This document shows, piece by piece, positions 56,429 to 64,000 of a stretch of 64,000 nucleotides of DNA (positions within the stretch are counted from its first letter, which is position 1; every line of letters starts with the position of its first letter). This stretch comes from Bradyrhizobium retamae (GTDB lineage: Bacteria > Pseudomonadota > Alphaproteobacteria > Rhizobiales > Xanthobacteraceae). The notes below the pieces were generated by a model. That model made no database searches and was not told the origin of the DNA. It worked only from the letters and a program-made list of their open reading frames with translations. Where the stretch lies: assembly GCF_001440415.1 (NCBI RefSeq), contig NZ_LLYA01000046.1, positions 62,001-126,000 on the forward strand, written 5' to 3'. Both the position numbers and the translations under genes were made by a program.

Positions 56429-56955
56429 CACAATTTCCCTTCCTTGTAGAGGGAAGCACCCCACTTCTTCATTCTCTTCATGACGGTTTCATAGTTCGTT
56501 ACGTCCCACCCAGTTTCGGCAAGGATTTCCGCCCGCGTCGCATTGTCGCCCAGGAGGATCAGCAGCGTTTCCACCTCCTCGTCCTTGCAGATCTTGAAGA
56601 TCTGCTCGCGGAGATACGCATCCTCCTGGGAAGGCCCCAAATCCTGCGCAAGTTCGATCGGGTCGGGCGCATCGACGGATGCGGCGACGAGCCGTTTTCC
56701 CTCGACACGACGGACGGTGGCGCTTCGGCGCCGATCGTTGGACGCGATACTGTTCACAGCGCCCGACAGCACTTCGAACGCATCTTCTCCGGCCTTCGAA
56801 TCCGGATTCAGCCAACGTGCCCGAGCGCCTTGAAGGAGGTCATCCGCTTGCAAGGTGGTTCCGCGCGCCTTCACCCGCGCCAAGGCGGCCAGCTTCTTCC
56901 GCTGGTCCGCAGTGAGCGTCAGCAATGCCGCCGCTTTGGGAGATTGATCGGTCAA
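56428..56955 (-). CDS. Sigma-70/ECF-like HTH protein of the RT operon
   Basis: A 175-residue protein. LTADQRKKLAALARVKARG, ADDLLQGARARWLN and EDAFEVLSGAVNSIASNDRRR resemble sigma region 2, and LGDNATRAEILAETGWDVTNYETVMKRMKKW resembles the region 4 helix-turn-helix. The start is a TTG at 56955 (LTDQSPKAAAL) supported by GGAGG seven bases before it. The open frame upstream of this is antisense to the MBL gene and not credible. It may recognise the long palindrome immediately upstream. First gene of the operon. Confidence 0.74.
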   Translation of the reverse strand: MTDQSPKAAALLTLTADQRKKLAALARVKARGTTLQADDLLQGARARWLNPDSKAGEDAFEVLSGAVNSIASNDRRRSATVRRVEGKRLVAASVDAPDPIELAQDLGPSQEDAYLREQIFKICKDEEVETLLILLGDNATRAEILAETGWDVTNYETVMKRMKKWGASLYKEGKL

Positions 56956-56965
56956 TCGGCTTCCT

Positions 56966-57053
56966 CCAAAGCCATAGCTCGCGAATCGAGCGAAGTCGGA
57001 AATAAGATTTAGCGAAATTTCTCGTCCGACTTCGCGCCGGTCGCGAGCTTTGG
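56966..57053. promoter_or_regulatory. Long two-tier palindrome between divergent operons
   Basis: Inner arms GCGAAGTCGGA (56990-57000) and TCCGACTTCGC (57025-57035) are perfect complements around an AT-rich 24-base core. Outer blocks CCAAAGC and TCGCGA (56966-56984, with a six-base insert) mirror TCGCGAGCTTTGG (57041-57053). Both tiers are five bases from the inner arms. The element covers the sigma-like gene's ribosome site and lies 47 bases before the MBL start. Confidence 0.65.
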
Positions 57054-57099
57054 ACGGTAGGAGCTCATTCGAGCCGGAATACCATTCTGAGAGACCGAT

Positions 57100-58236
57100 A
57101 TGACAGCCAAACTGACCTTTCATCCTCTCGGCAACGCCGACTGCACCCGCATCGACATGGCCAACGGCCGCAAGATGTTGGTCGATTACGCCGACATGCG
57201 CAATCCCGCCGACATGTGGGATGCCCGCATCGACCTGCCCGAGGTGCTCAAGGCCGACCTGCGCGCCACAAAGCGCGATTACTACGATGTGGTATGTTAC
57301 ACCCATCTCGACGACGACCACTGCTGCGGTTCGGGCGACTTCTTCTGGCTCGAACATGCCGCCAAGTACCAAGGCGAAGGCCGGATCAAGATCGACGAGT
57401 TGTGGGTGCCGGCCGCGGCGATCCTGGAGGACGGTTGCGAGGATAGCGCCCGCATCATCCGTCAGGAGGCGCGGCACCGGCTGCGCGTCGGAAAGGGCAT
57501 CCGCGTCTTCTCGCGCCCGACCAAGCTCAAGGAATGGCTGGAGAAACAGGGGCTGACGTTGGAATCGCGCGCGCACCTCATCACCGACGCCGGCCAGTAC
57601 GTGCCCGGCTTCTCGATGTTCGGTCCCGAGCGCGTCCAGTTCTTCATCCATAGCCCCTTCGGCTGGCATCAGAACGAAAGCGAGATCATCGACCGCAACC
57701 AGCACAGCGTGGTCTTTCAGGCGACGTTCCTGGAGGGACGCCGCGAGACCTGCGCGCTGTTCATGTCGGACATCAACTACGACTCGATCAACCAGATCGT
57801 GATCACGTCCAAACGCCACGGCAACCAGGACCGGCTGCTGTGGGATATCTTCAAGATTCCGCACCACTGCTCCTACAAGTCCATCGGGCCGGAAAAGGGC
57901 GACGACATCACCAAGCCGACCGACGAGGTCAAGTGGCTGTGCGAGACGCAGGGGCGCGAGCGCTCCATCATGATGTCCACCAGCTGGTCGATCCCGTCCA
58001 AGGGCAGCGACGACGACCTCGATCCGCAGCCGCCGCATCGCCAGGCCGCGGCCTATTACCGGTCGGTCGCCGATCTCAAGGACGGCCAGTTCAAGGTCAC
58101 CATGGACCTGCCCTCGAAGAGCAAACCCAAGGCGAGCACCATCGAGATCACCGACCGCGGGGCCCAGTTGTTGCTCGTTTCCGCCGCCGCCGCCGGGGCG
58201 GTGAGCGTCGCGGCGACCCCGGTGCGGGCGGGCTAG
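57100..58236 (+). CDS. Metallo-beta-lactamase-fold hydrolase (ComEC-like branch)
   Basis: A 378-residue MBL-fold protein starting MTAKLTFHPLGNADCTRIDM. The metal motif H-x-D-x-D-H is present as THLDDDHCCGSGDF (H69, D71, D73, H74). SDINYDS and FKIPHHCSYKS supply the later Asp and His ligands. No transmembrane segments precede it, unlike ComEC itself; the C-terminal Ala-rich stretch (LLLVSAAAAGAVSVAATP) is hydrophobic. Its stop is two bases before the E2-E1-JAB gene. A role as nuclease or nucleotide hydrolase is a guess from the fold. Confidence 0.83.
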   Translation: MTAKLTFHPLGNADCTRIDMANGRKMLVDYADMRNPADMWDARIDLPEVLKADLRATKRDYYDVVCYTHLDDDHCCGSGDFFWLEHAAKYQGEGRIKIDELWVPAAAILEDGCEDSARIIRQEARHRLRVGKGIRVFSRPTKLKEWLEKQGLTLESRAHLITDAGQYVPGFSMFGPERVQFFIHSPFGWHQNESEIIDRNQHSVVFQATFLEGRRETCALFMSDINYDSINQIVITSKRHGNQDRLLWDIFKIPHHCSYKSIGPEKGDDITKPTDEVKWLCETQGRERSIMMSTSWSIPSKGSDDDLDPQPPHRQAAAYYRSVADLKDGQFKVTMDLPSKSKPKASTIEITDRGAQLLLVSAAAAGAVSVAATPVRAG

Positions 58237-58238
58237 GC

Positions 58239-60518
58239 GTGGCGATCCATACCTGGTGGACCTCCTTCGGCGAGGCGACGACGGTCGACGGCGTCGCCTC
58301 CGGTCCGGCGCGTTCGTTCGTGGATGCCGCGCTCGCCGGACTCCCGGCGACCACGCTCGTCGAGATCAAGGAGGACAAGACGACCGGGTATGTCGGCGTC
58401 CATGTCGAGATCGACGTCGAACGCCCGCAGGACCTCGCCTACCCAATCCGCGCCCGAGAGCCGATCGGCATTCTCTTCTCATCGCCACATGTCCGGCCGA
58501 CAGTTCTGGCGCTGCGGAGCGACTTCCCGCACACCATGCATCAGAACGGCGTGCCCGAAGAAATGCCTTTCTCACTGTGCGTCGACGATCGGCCGTGGCC
58601 GGAAGCTCGTCTCACCAATACGCCGACCGAATTCTCGCGGCTCACCCAGCTTTGGCTCGCCAAGGCGGCGCGCGGCGAGCTGCACGATCCGGCGCAACCG
58701 CCGGATCCGCTCTTCTACGGCGCGGACATGGCCCTCGTTCTGCCGCGCGGCGTCTTCGAGGCCGGCTCCGCGACCTCCGAGTTCGCAGGCTTCGTGCGCA
58801 CCGACAGCCAGGGTCTGGTGTTTGCCATTCCGTCCAAGCAGGCCCCGCCGGGCGGTATCGCCCTGACGGTGATGGCCTTCTCGCTACCGCCGCAGGTCAT
58901 GACATCGATCCGCCGCCTGCCTCGGACCCTCGAAAGCCTAGCGGCAGAACTCGCGCCGACCGGCCTCAAGCTGCTCGACGAGATCAAGGATAGATTGAAG
59001 GCATGGACCGGCATCGCGGACGACGGCGCCAGGCGGATGGCCTGCCGGCTCGCCATCGTCGTCGGTCTCCCCGTGACCACCGAAGAGGGTCGCGGCGCCG
59101 ACGACTTCCGAGCCTTCATCACCACCAACACCGCGGGTGAGATCGGCGTCCTTCTGGGCGTGTTGCACGCCAACAACAGCAACGTCGGCAAGGGCTACGT
59201 CCGGGCATTCCCCGAAACGCCGGTCGCCGGAGCTTCGTTGCCTGTCGCACCGGCGCAGGTCCATTTCGCTTTCGATCGGGATCTCGCTGCATCGATCGCC
59301 GGCGCCGCAGCCGCGGACCGAAGGAAGGTCGTCATGATCGGCGCCGGGTCGCTTGGCTCACAACTCGGCATAGATCTCGCGCGCGAAGGCGCTTTCGAGT
59401 GGACCATCGTGGACGATGACGTGCTGTTGCCGCACAACTTGGCTCGCCATGCGCTGTTGGCCGACGAGATCGGCGCGCCAAAGGCCAACGCGCTGGCCAG
59501 GCAGATTACGGCGCTGTTGAACGAGCCCCAATCCGCGATCGTCGCCGACGTGCTTGCGCCGAATGCGGATCGGCAGAAGGCCCTCGATGCGGCCTATGCC
59601 GTCGCCTCAGTCATCATCGACGCATCGGCTTCGGTCGGCGTCGCCCGTCATTTGAGCGATCTGCCGTTTGCCGCACGGCGCGTCTGCGCCTTCTTCAATC
59701 CTTCGGGCACCGCCGTCGTCCTGCTTACGGAAGACGTGCGGCGCGACGTCACGCTGCGCGATCTCGAGGCACAATATCACCGTCTTATCCTGACCGAGCC
59801 GTCTCTGGCCGATCATCTCGATGCTTCGCAAGGTGGCGTGCGCTACAGCGGCTCGTGCCGCTCACTGACCAACAGGATCCCGGCGACCCGAGCCGCGTTG
59901 CTGAGCGCGCTGGCGGCAAGGGGCATAGCCGACTCGCTTTCGAGCGATGATGCCAAGATGACAGTCTGGACGCTCGGCGCGGACGGTTCGGTCTCCGTCG
60001 TGCAGCGGAACGGCGAAACCGTCACGCGCGCCGAGATCGGTGCCTGGCAGGTGAGCTACGATCGCGGGTTCTTGGATCAGCTTTCCGCGCTACGCGACGG
60101 GCGCTTGCCCAACGAGACCGGCGGAGCCATCGTCGGCATCGCCGACTTTAGCCGCAACTCTCTTCACCTCGCCCATGCGTTTCCCCAGCCGGAGGACAGT
60201 CTCGGCAGCCCGACGCGTTTCGAGCGCGGCGTGGTCGGCCTGGCCCAATCCATCGACGACGTCGCCCGCCGGTCGATGCACCAAGTGCGGTATCTCGGCG
60301 AATGGCACTCCCATCCGCGTTATGCGAACGCGCGTCCGAGCGACACTGACATCGCCCAACTCGCTTATCTGGGCAGCGAGCTCGCGGCGGACGGGTTGCC
60401 CGGCCTGATGGCCATCGCAGCACACCACGCGGACTTCTCGCTTCTCAGCTTCGACCCGTCGCTCTGCCGGCAGGAACGGCGCATCCTCAGGGTGGCCATT
60501 CACCCTGGGCATGATTGA
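58239..60518 (+). CDS. E2-E1-JAB triple-domain ubiquitin-system-like protein
   Basis: A 759-residue fusion. Residues about 50-170 look like a prokaryotic E2 fold: LRSDFPHTMHQN and FSLCVDDRPW, with Cys114 the candidate active site. Residues about 340-560 are a ThiF/E1 adenylyltransferase (GAGSLG at 368-373, then TIVDDDVLLPHNLARH), with Cys540 a possible E1 thioester site. Residues about 605-755 are a JAB/JAMM deubiquitinase-type metalloprotease: Glu626 and HSHP at 690-693, with Ser701 and Asp704. All three catalytic sets appear intact. No ubiquitin-like gene is adjacent. The start is a GTG at 58239. CBASS Cap2 (E2-E1) and Cap3 (JAB) are the nearest functional comparison. Confidence 0.84.
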   Translation: MAIHTWWTSFGEATTVDGVASGPARSFVDAALAGLPATTLVEIKEDKTTGYVGVHVEIDVERPQDLAYPIRAREPIGILFSSPHVRPTVLALRSDFPHTMHQNGVPEEMPFSLCVDDRPWPEARLTNTPTEFSRLTQLWLAKAARGELHDPAQPPDPLFYGADMALVLPRGVFEAGSATSEFAGFVRTDSQGLVFAIPSKQAPPGGIALTVMAFSLPPQVMTSIRRLPRTLESLAAELAPTGLKLLDEIKDRLKAWTGIADDGARRMACRLAIVVGLPVTTEEGRGADDFRAFITTNTAGEIGVLLGVLHANNSNVGKGYVRAFPETPVAGASLPVAPAQVHFAFDRDLAASIAGAAAADRRKVVMIGAGSLGSQLGIDLAREGAFEWTIVDDDVLLPHNLARHALLADEIGAPKANALARQITALLNEPQSAIVADVLAPNADRQKALDAAYAVASVIIDASASVGVARHLSDLPFAARRVCAFFNPSGTAVVLLTEDVRRDVTLRDLEAQYHRLILTEPSLADHLDASQGGVRYSGSCRSLTNRIPATRAALLSALAARGIADSLSSDDAKMTVWTLGADGSVSVVQRNGETVTRAEIGAWQVSYDRGFLDQLSALRDGRLPNETGGAIVGIADFSRNSLHLAHAFPQPEDSLGSPTRFERGVVGLAQSIDDVARRSMHQVRYLGEWHSHPRYANARPSDTDIAQLAYLGSELAADGLPGLMAIAAHHADFSLLSFDPSLCRQERRILRVAIHPGHD

Positions 60519-61755
60519 GTTTCGGATGGAAGAAGCGATCTCGCCCAAAATCGGATTGGCTCTCTCGGGGGGCGGCGCCCGGGCGATGGCGTTCCATCTC
60601 GGTTGCCTGAGAGCGCTCGATCGGCTCGGACTGCTGCATCGGATCGACGTCCTTTCCACCGTATCCGGCGGCAGCGTCATCGGTGTCTTCTTCCACGCGC
60701 ACGAGGGCGACTTCGCTTCGTTCGAAGCGAAGATGCGGGAGGTTCTGTCTCAAGGCCTCGCCAAGCGCATGTGCCGGAAACTGTTCAGCCCGCTCGGCCT
60801 CAGGGTGACCGCAGCCTTCGCGCTGATCGGCGCCGTGGCCGTCGTGGTGGCACTGATCAGGACGATAGTCGGCTTACTCAAACTGATAACGCCTTCGTCG
60901 CTCGCGCTGCATTTCGAATCCTTCGACGTCAGGTCGCCCCTTCACCGCTTCGCGAGTCGAGCCAGTCTGCTCGAAGCGGTGCTGGACGAGCTGCTTTTCG
61001 GCGGTGCTTCGATGAGTGACCTGCGGCCCAAACCTCATCTGGTCGTCAATGCCACCGAGCTCAGAACCGGTTCGGCCTTCCGGTTCGGAACCAAGCAATC
61101 GGGCTCTTGGCGTTGGGGCAAGTTGCATCAAAACGACGTCTCGGTCGCGTACGCCGTCGCCGCGTCGGCTGCCTACCCGCTGTTTCTTCCGGCCTTCGAC
61201 GAAACATTCACGTTCGACGACAAGGGAACCCTACGAACCGAGCGCGTGGTTCTGACGGACGGCGGGATCTACGACAATCTGGGTCTCGGCTGCCTCTGGC
61301 CCGATCGCTCGCCGGACGTCAGCCTGAACGTGACGCCGGTCGATACGATCATCTGTTGCTCAGCGGGATACGGCTTGCGGCAAGAGCCTCCGAGCCAGTT
61401 CTTGCTAGCGCGGATGTCGAGCGTCTTCAGCGCGCTATTCGACCGCACGCAGAACGCCTCGATCCACCGACTGCACGAGGTGCAACGGACCGGGCAGATC
61501 AAGCACTTCATTTTTCCCTATCTCGGCCAACCCGACCGGAATCTTCCAAATCCACCGGCTGATCTGGTGCGCCGCGAAGAAGCGCACGCCTATCCGACGA
61601 ACTTCAACGCAATGACTTCCGACTGGATAGAACGCCTGAGTTTGCGCGGCGAGCAGCTGACGCTCTGCCTGGCGCGAGCCTACCTTCCTCATCTGATCAC
61701 GTCACGTTGCGGCGGCTCCCATGGAACGGAATCTGCATGCGACCAGGCTGGGTGA
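60511..61755 (+). CDS. Membrane-associated patatin-like phospholipase
   Basis: A 414-residue patatin-fold lipase. The oxyanion loop is SGGGARA (19-25), and the nucleophile is Ser52 in STVSGGS; the canonical first Gly of GxSxG is replaced by Thr. The catalytic Asp250 is in TDGGIYDNLG. A strong hydrophobic segment at about 98-126 inserts into the fold and should anchor it to the inner membrane. The ATG overlaps the E2-E1-JAB gene by eight bases, so they are coupled. CapV of CBASS is also a patatin that destroys the membrane when activated, which suggests the same effector logic here. Confidence 0.85.
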   Translation: MIEFRMEEAISPKIGLALSGGGARAMAFHLGCLRALDRLGLLHRIDVLSTVSGGSVIGVFFHAHEGDFASFEAKMREVLSQGLAKRMCRKLFSPLGLRVTAAFALIGAVAVVVALIRTIVGLLKLITPSSLALHFESFDVRSPLHRFASRASLLEAVLDELLFGGASMSDLRPKPHLVVNATELRTGSAFRFGTKQSGSWRWGKLHQNDVSVAYAVAASAAYPLFLPAFDETFTFDDKGTLRTERVVLTDGGIYDNLGLGCLWPDRSPDVSLNVTPVDTIICCSAGYGLRQEPPSQFLLARMSSVFSALFDRTQNASIHRLHEVQRTGQIKHFIFPYLGQPDRNLPNPPADLVRREEAHAYPTNFNAMTSDWIERLSLRGEQLTLCLARAYLPHLITSRCGGSHGTESACDQAG

Positions 61756-61864
61756 CGAGACCTATAGCTTCGGCATAGTCAGCGGCCGCCCACCGAGACA
61801 GTCGTGGTTAGAGAATCCGAGTGAAACATCAGTAAATTTCGTTATCAGTAGGCCCACCTGTCAA

Positions 61865-61896
61865 CACTGATAAGCTTTTGCTCGAAAGCTTATCAG
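61865..61896. repeat. Right boundary dyad ACTGATAAG-N14-CTTATCAGT
   Basis: Arms 61865-61873 and 61888-61896 are perfect complements; pairing extends four bases inward (CTTT/AAAG), leaving a six-base centre TGCTCG. The same arm sequence and spacing occur at 53181-53212. TTATCAGT also occurs at 61841-61848. The 61,756-61,999 gap holds nothing else I can name. Confidence 0.62.
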
Positions 61897-61999
61897 TCGG
61901 CAGATGGTTCCCGCGAGCATCCGGCATCGTGCAACGGCTATGACGATGTCACTTCACTAATAGCCTCGTTGGGCCAATTGCGACCTTGGGCCAGCGCTT

Positions 62000-63703
62000 C
62001 TAGTGCCCCCGAACCATCTCGGCTCTCTTGCGAAGGAACGACTCGTAGTCAGCGCGTATCTTGCTTTCTCGCTCCGCTGTCGACGAGATGGCTGCATATC
62101 CACCCACGTTCAATTCATCGAAGGGGACAACGTGAGACCGCAGCCTGTCGCGGACGACCGCCTCCCCTAGGTCAGCCCGGTCGATTCTTTCGGCCAGATA
62201 CTTCAATGGCTCTTTGGCGGAAATGTTTCGATTGGTGTTCATGGTGATAAGGACGCAGTTTAACGCACGGCTGCGCTCTTTCTCGTGCAGATGACCGTCG
62301 TCGCGAAGTAGTGAGTCCGGGAACAGGTGATGGTATTCACGGTTTTTCAGCCGTTCGCGTGTCGCCTGATTACCGTCGGCAATATCGAAGGCGCCAGCTT
62401 TTATCGACAGACCAAGTATCGCCCGCGCAAGAGTCTCCTTGCGCTTAGGCCACCCCGCGTCAATCAGCTCTTCAATTGACGGCAGCGCGTACTCAGTCTC
62501 GCTGAAGATCGGGGCAGCATTCCGGAGTCCCTTCTTCAGCAAGAAGTCCCGGAGCGCGCGGTAATCCTGCAGCGACCTGGTGGACGAAGCGTTTTCATAA
62601 CGCGATGTAATAAAAGAGCGCCACAGATACGCACGTATCACGCCGCGTGCGTTACCGTGCTCATCAAGCGCCTTGGGCAGGTCCCGGTGGAGCGCAGCGA
62701 GAACCGGGATAACCGTAACGGTGGGAAGCCGCTGATCATCATAAATTCCCTCTTCTTCGAGTACCTGGACAGCCCATTTGATGCCTGCAGCGATCTCCTC
62801 CCAGGTCGCATCGACACTGGACAGGTCAAGCTGGAAGAAACTGGCCTGACCAGGGGTCTTGTCAGCGCGCAAGGCTGCGGTCTGAAGCGCAATCTGTTCC
62901 GGCGAAGCATAACTTTCCAGAGAGGGGCACTTCTCCCGCAGATCAATCATGAGAGCGTGCATCGACTTTCCGGACCGCGCCTCAAATTGCGCGACGATAA
63001 TGTCGAACGCATTCAGCGGCACAGCCGACGTGTTCATCTTGACGAAAACGTCGAGGGCAGTTGCTGCTTTGGTCCCCGCATCCAGTACAAGCATCGGCAG
63101 GTTGAACCGCTTCATCTTGTCCTGGAGGTCACGCAACGCGTTTTCGAGCCCGCGGCTTGCCTGCAGATCACCTTTGACGGCCTCGTCACACCAATCCTGC
63201 CGCCGGGCCGAGACGTCCGATGGCTGAAGCAAGGACACTGGCGCGAGCCCGCGCAAGTAAACCTCGACCGTATTGTCCGCCCACAAGGGAAGACTCCGGC
63301 CATCCTTGCTCGTCCAACGCTTGACCCGGACCAGTCGCGATGGAAGCACCCCGTCTTCATCAGGCTCAGGCTCATTGAGCTGCACGAAGAACGTGACGTC
63401 GGGATAAGAGTCGTGGAGGCTGCGCCAAAGCGCTGTGAGGCGTTGTTGACCATCCAGAAGATGCTCGGTGCATCGCTCGACCGGCGCGGGCGCGCCTGCA
63501 AGCGGTCGAGTCATAAACGGCTCTTTTTCTCCGATTTCGAGCACAAGGGTCGAGCCGATCGGCAGCTCGCGCAAAATCGAGTCGATGAGCGAGGCGACGT
63601 TGTCGTAGTCCCACGCCTCAAACCGCTGGAATCTGGGCAGCCGCACCTGCCCGGATCGGACCCTGTTGAACCAGGTCTCAATGTTTCTGTCTCTCGCTTC
63701 CAT
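62000..63703 (-). CDS. DUF262/DUF1524-type (GmrSD-like) nuclease-family protein
   Basis: A 567-residue protein. The N-terminal DUF262 (ParB/Srx-like) domain shows VRLPRFQRFEAWD and LLDGQQRLTALW, the conserved DGQQR motif. A long helical middle follows. The C-terminal part has REYHHLFPDSLL and ALNCVLITMNTNRNISAKEP, the HNH-like (His-Me) motif of DUF1524/DUF262 proteins. GmrSD enzymes are type IV restriction systems cutting modified phage DNA, and relatives act against phage in other ways. Start at 63703. It appears complete and is divergent from the last ORF. Confidence 0.82.
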   Translation of the reverse strand: MEARDRNIETWFNRVRSGQVRLPRFQRFEAWDYDNVASLIDSILRELPIGSTLVLEIGEKEPFMTRPLAGAPAPVERCTEHLLDGQQRLTALWRSLHDSYPDVTFFVQLNEPEPDEDGVLPSRLVRVKRWTSKDGRSLPLWADNTVEVYLRGLAPVSLLQPSDVSARRQDWCDEAVKGDLQASRGLENALRDLQDKMKRFNLPMLVLDAGTKAATALDVFVKMNTSAVPLNAFDIIVAQFEARSGKSMHALMIDLREKCPSLESYASPEQIALQTAALRADKTPGQASFFQLDLSSVDATWEEIAAGIKWAVQVLEEEGIYDDQRLPTVTVIPVLAALHRDLPKALDEHGNARGVIRAYLWRSFITSRYENASSTRSLQDYRALRDFLLKKGLRNAAPIFSETEYALPSIEELIDAGWPKRKETLARAILGLSIKAGAFDIADGNQATRERLKNREYHHLFPDSLLRDDGHLHEKERSRALNCVLITMNTNRNISAKEPLKYLAERIDRADLGEAVVRDRLRSHVVPFDELNVGGYAAISSTAERESKIRADYESFLRKRAEMVRGH

Positions 63704-63725
63704 GGCGGCCCCCACAATCTCCGAT

Positions 63726-63903
63726 GGTTACCAGAAAAAAGACCCGTCGACAGAGATATCATCCGCGCCAGCGACAACTCCATAAACAAACTTGTTTACA
63801 TAAGCAACTTGACTATTTCCGCGAAGTAATGGAAATACACCACTCAGTTCTCGGAGCACAATGTTGTCATGACCAATGTTTATAGGTCACCAGAAAAGGT
63901 AAC
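63726..63903. promoter_or_regulatory. AT-rich divergent regulatory region with palindrome and direct repeat
   Basis: TAAACAA-AC-TTGTTTA (63783-63798) is a perfect 7-bp dyad. GGTTACCAGAAAA (63726-63738) recurs as GGTCACCAGAAAA (63885-63897), one copy near each divergent start. The region is markedly AT-richer than the core genome. Control of both flanking genes by one factor is plausible. Confidence 0.45.
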
Positions 63904-64000
63904 AATGAAGGGCGCCTTATTCGGCGCGGCGATCTCGGCTCTGGAGAAAGACGGCTGGAAGGTTGCGAGGGTGACGGGAAGCGGGAAATCTAGCGTCCGC
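63904..64000 (+). CDS. N-terminus of an unidentified protein (runs off the right edge)
   Basis: ATG at 63904, preceded by AAAAGGTAAC, opens a frame beginning MKGALFGAAISALEKDGWKV and continuing ARVTGSGKSSVR to the end of the window. Only 32 codons are visible, so no family can be assigned. GSGKSS resembles a P-loop but is too early and too short to interpret. Confidence 0.5.

Noticed and set aside
56956..58038. N-terminal 361-codon extension of the sigma-like gene
   Set aside because: The extension is antisense to the MBL gene, whose metal motifs are clear. A TTG with a strong ribosome site at 56955 gives a normal-length protein.
60511..61755. Complete CBASS system
   Set aside because: Patatin, E2-E1 and JAB parts are present, but no CD-NTase (GS-x-DxD nucleotidyltransferase) is encoded in the island part seen.

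Overview
The window looks like a chromosome segment of a Bradyrhizobium-like alphaproteobacterium (order Hyphomicrobiales). The evidence is high GC throughout, a PomA/MotA-type motor gene, an (R)-citramalate synthase, a class II DAHP synthase, DUF2865 and DUF1289 proteins, Bug and TRAP receptors, and short dispersed intergenic repeats of a kind I associate with Bradyrhizobium. The genus is inferred from gene content and was not tested by a search. I found no rRNA, tRNA or CRISPR array.

1-40,700 is mostly core and metabolic DNA. It holds motA-motB (motB runs off the left edge), a Bug receptor next to an RraA-like aldolase, psd-pssA for phosphatidylethanolamine, an Atm1-type ABC exporter, a LOG-family gene, and a tightly coupled cysS-small membrane protein-GNAT-cimA operon. 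Next come nadE, an aroG(class II)-dgkA pair closed by a perfect 20-bp terminator hairpin, a hydrolase and redox cluster, hbdA framed by two copies of a repeat, and rpiA-DUF2059-gor. Then come an SDR gene, gph and moaA. Two complete TakP-like TRAP transporters follow, with convergent permease and receptor pairs. After them are the Mrp ATPase, a VOC protein, a hydroxyisobutyrate dehydrogenase-like gene, a membrane histidine kinase, a DUF1289 protein and a retropepsin-like protease.

40,750-46,985 is a gamma-resorcylate (2,6-dihydroxybenzoate) catabolic cluster. It has a divergent MarR regulator, flavin reductase, two-component flavin monooxygenase, gamma-resorcylate decarboxylase, MFS carrier and maleylacetate reductase. 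The ring-cleavage gene (hydroxyquinol 1,2-dioxygenase) survives only as a frameshifted 3' stub directly after the maleylacetate reductase, so ring cleavage must be supplied from elsewhere or be lost.

46,985-64,000 begins with dusA, a known integration hotspot. A tyrosine recombinase preceded by repeated TGCACAC boxes sits against its 5' end, and a genomic island runs from there past the right edge. The island holds an Mfd-like helicase gene broken by a frameshift, a broken HerA-like ATPase gene, and an 8.7-kb block bounded by two matching dyads (ACTGRTAAG-N14-CTTATCAGT). Inside the block two operons diverge from an unusually long palindrome. The left one encodes a sigma-like protein, a small acidic protein, an ImmA/IrrE metallopeptidase and a retron-type reverse transcriptase fused to a trypsin-like protease. 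A candidate structured RNA lies just before the RT gene. The right one encodes a metallo-beta-lactamase-fold protein, an E2-E1-JAB ubiquitin-system-like fusion, and a membrane-associated patatin phospholipase. A GmrSD-like DUF262 protein follows. This is a defence-island profile, and the divergent RT-protease / E2-E1-JAB-patatin pair is the best candidate for an uncharacterised system.
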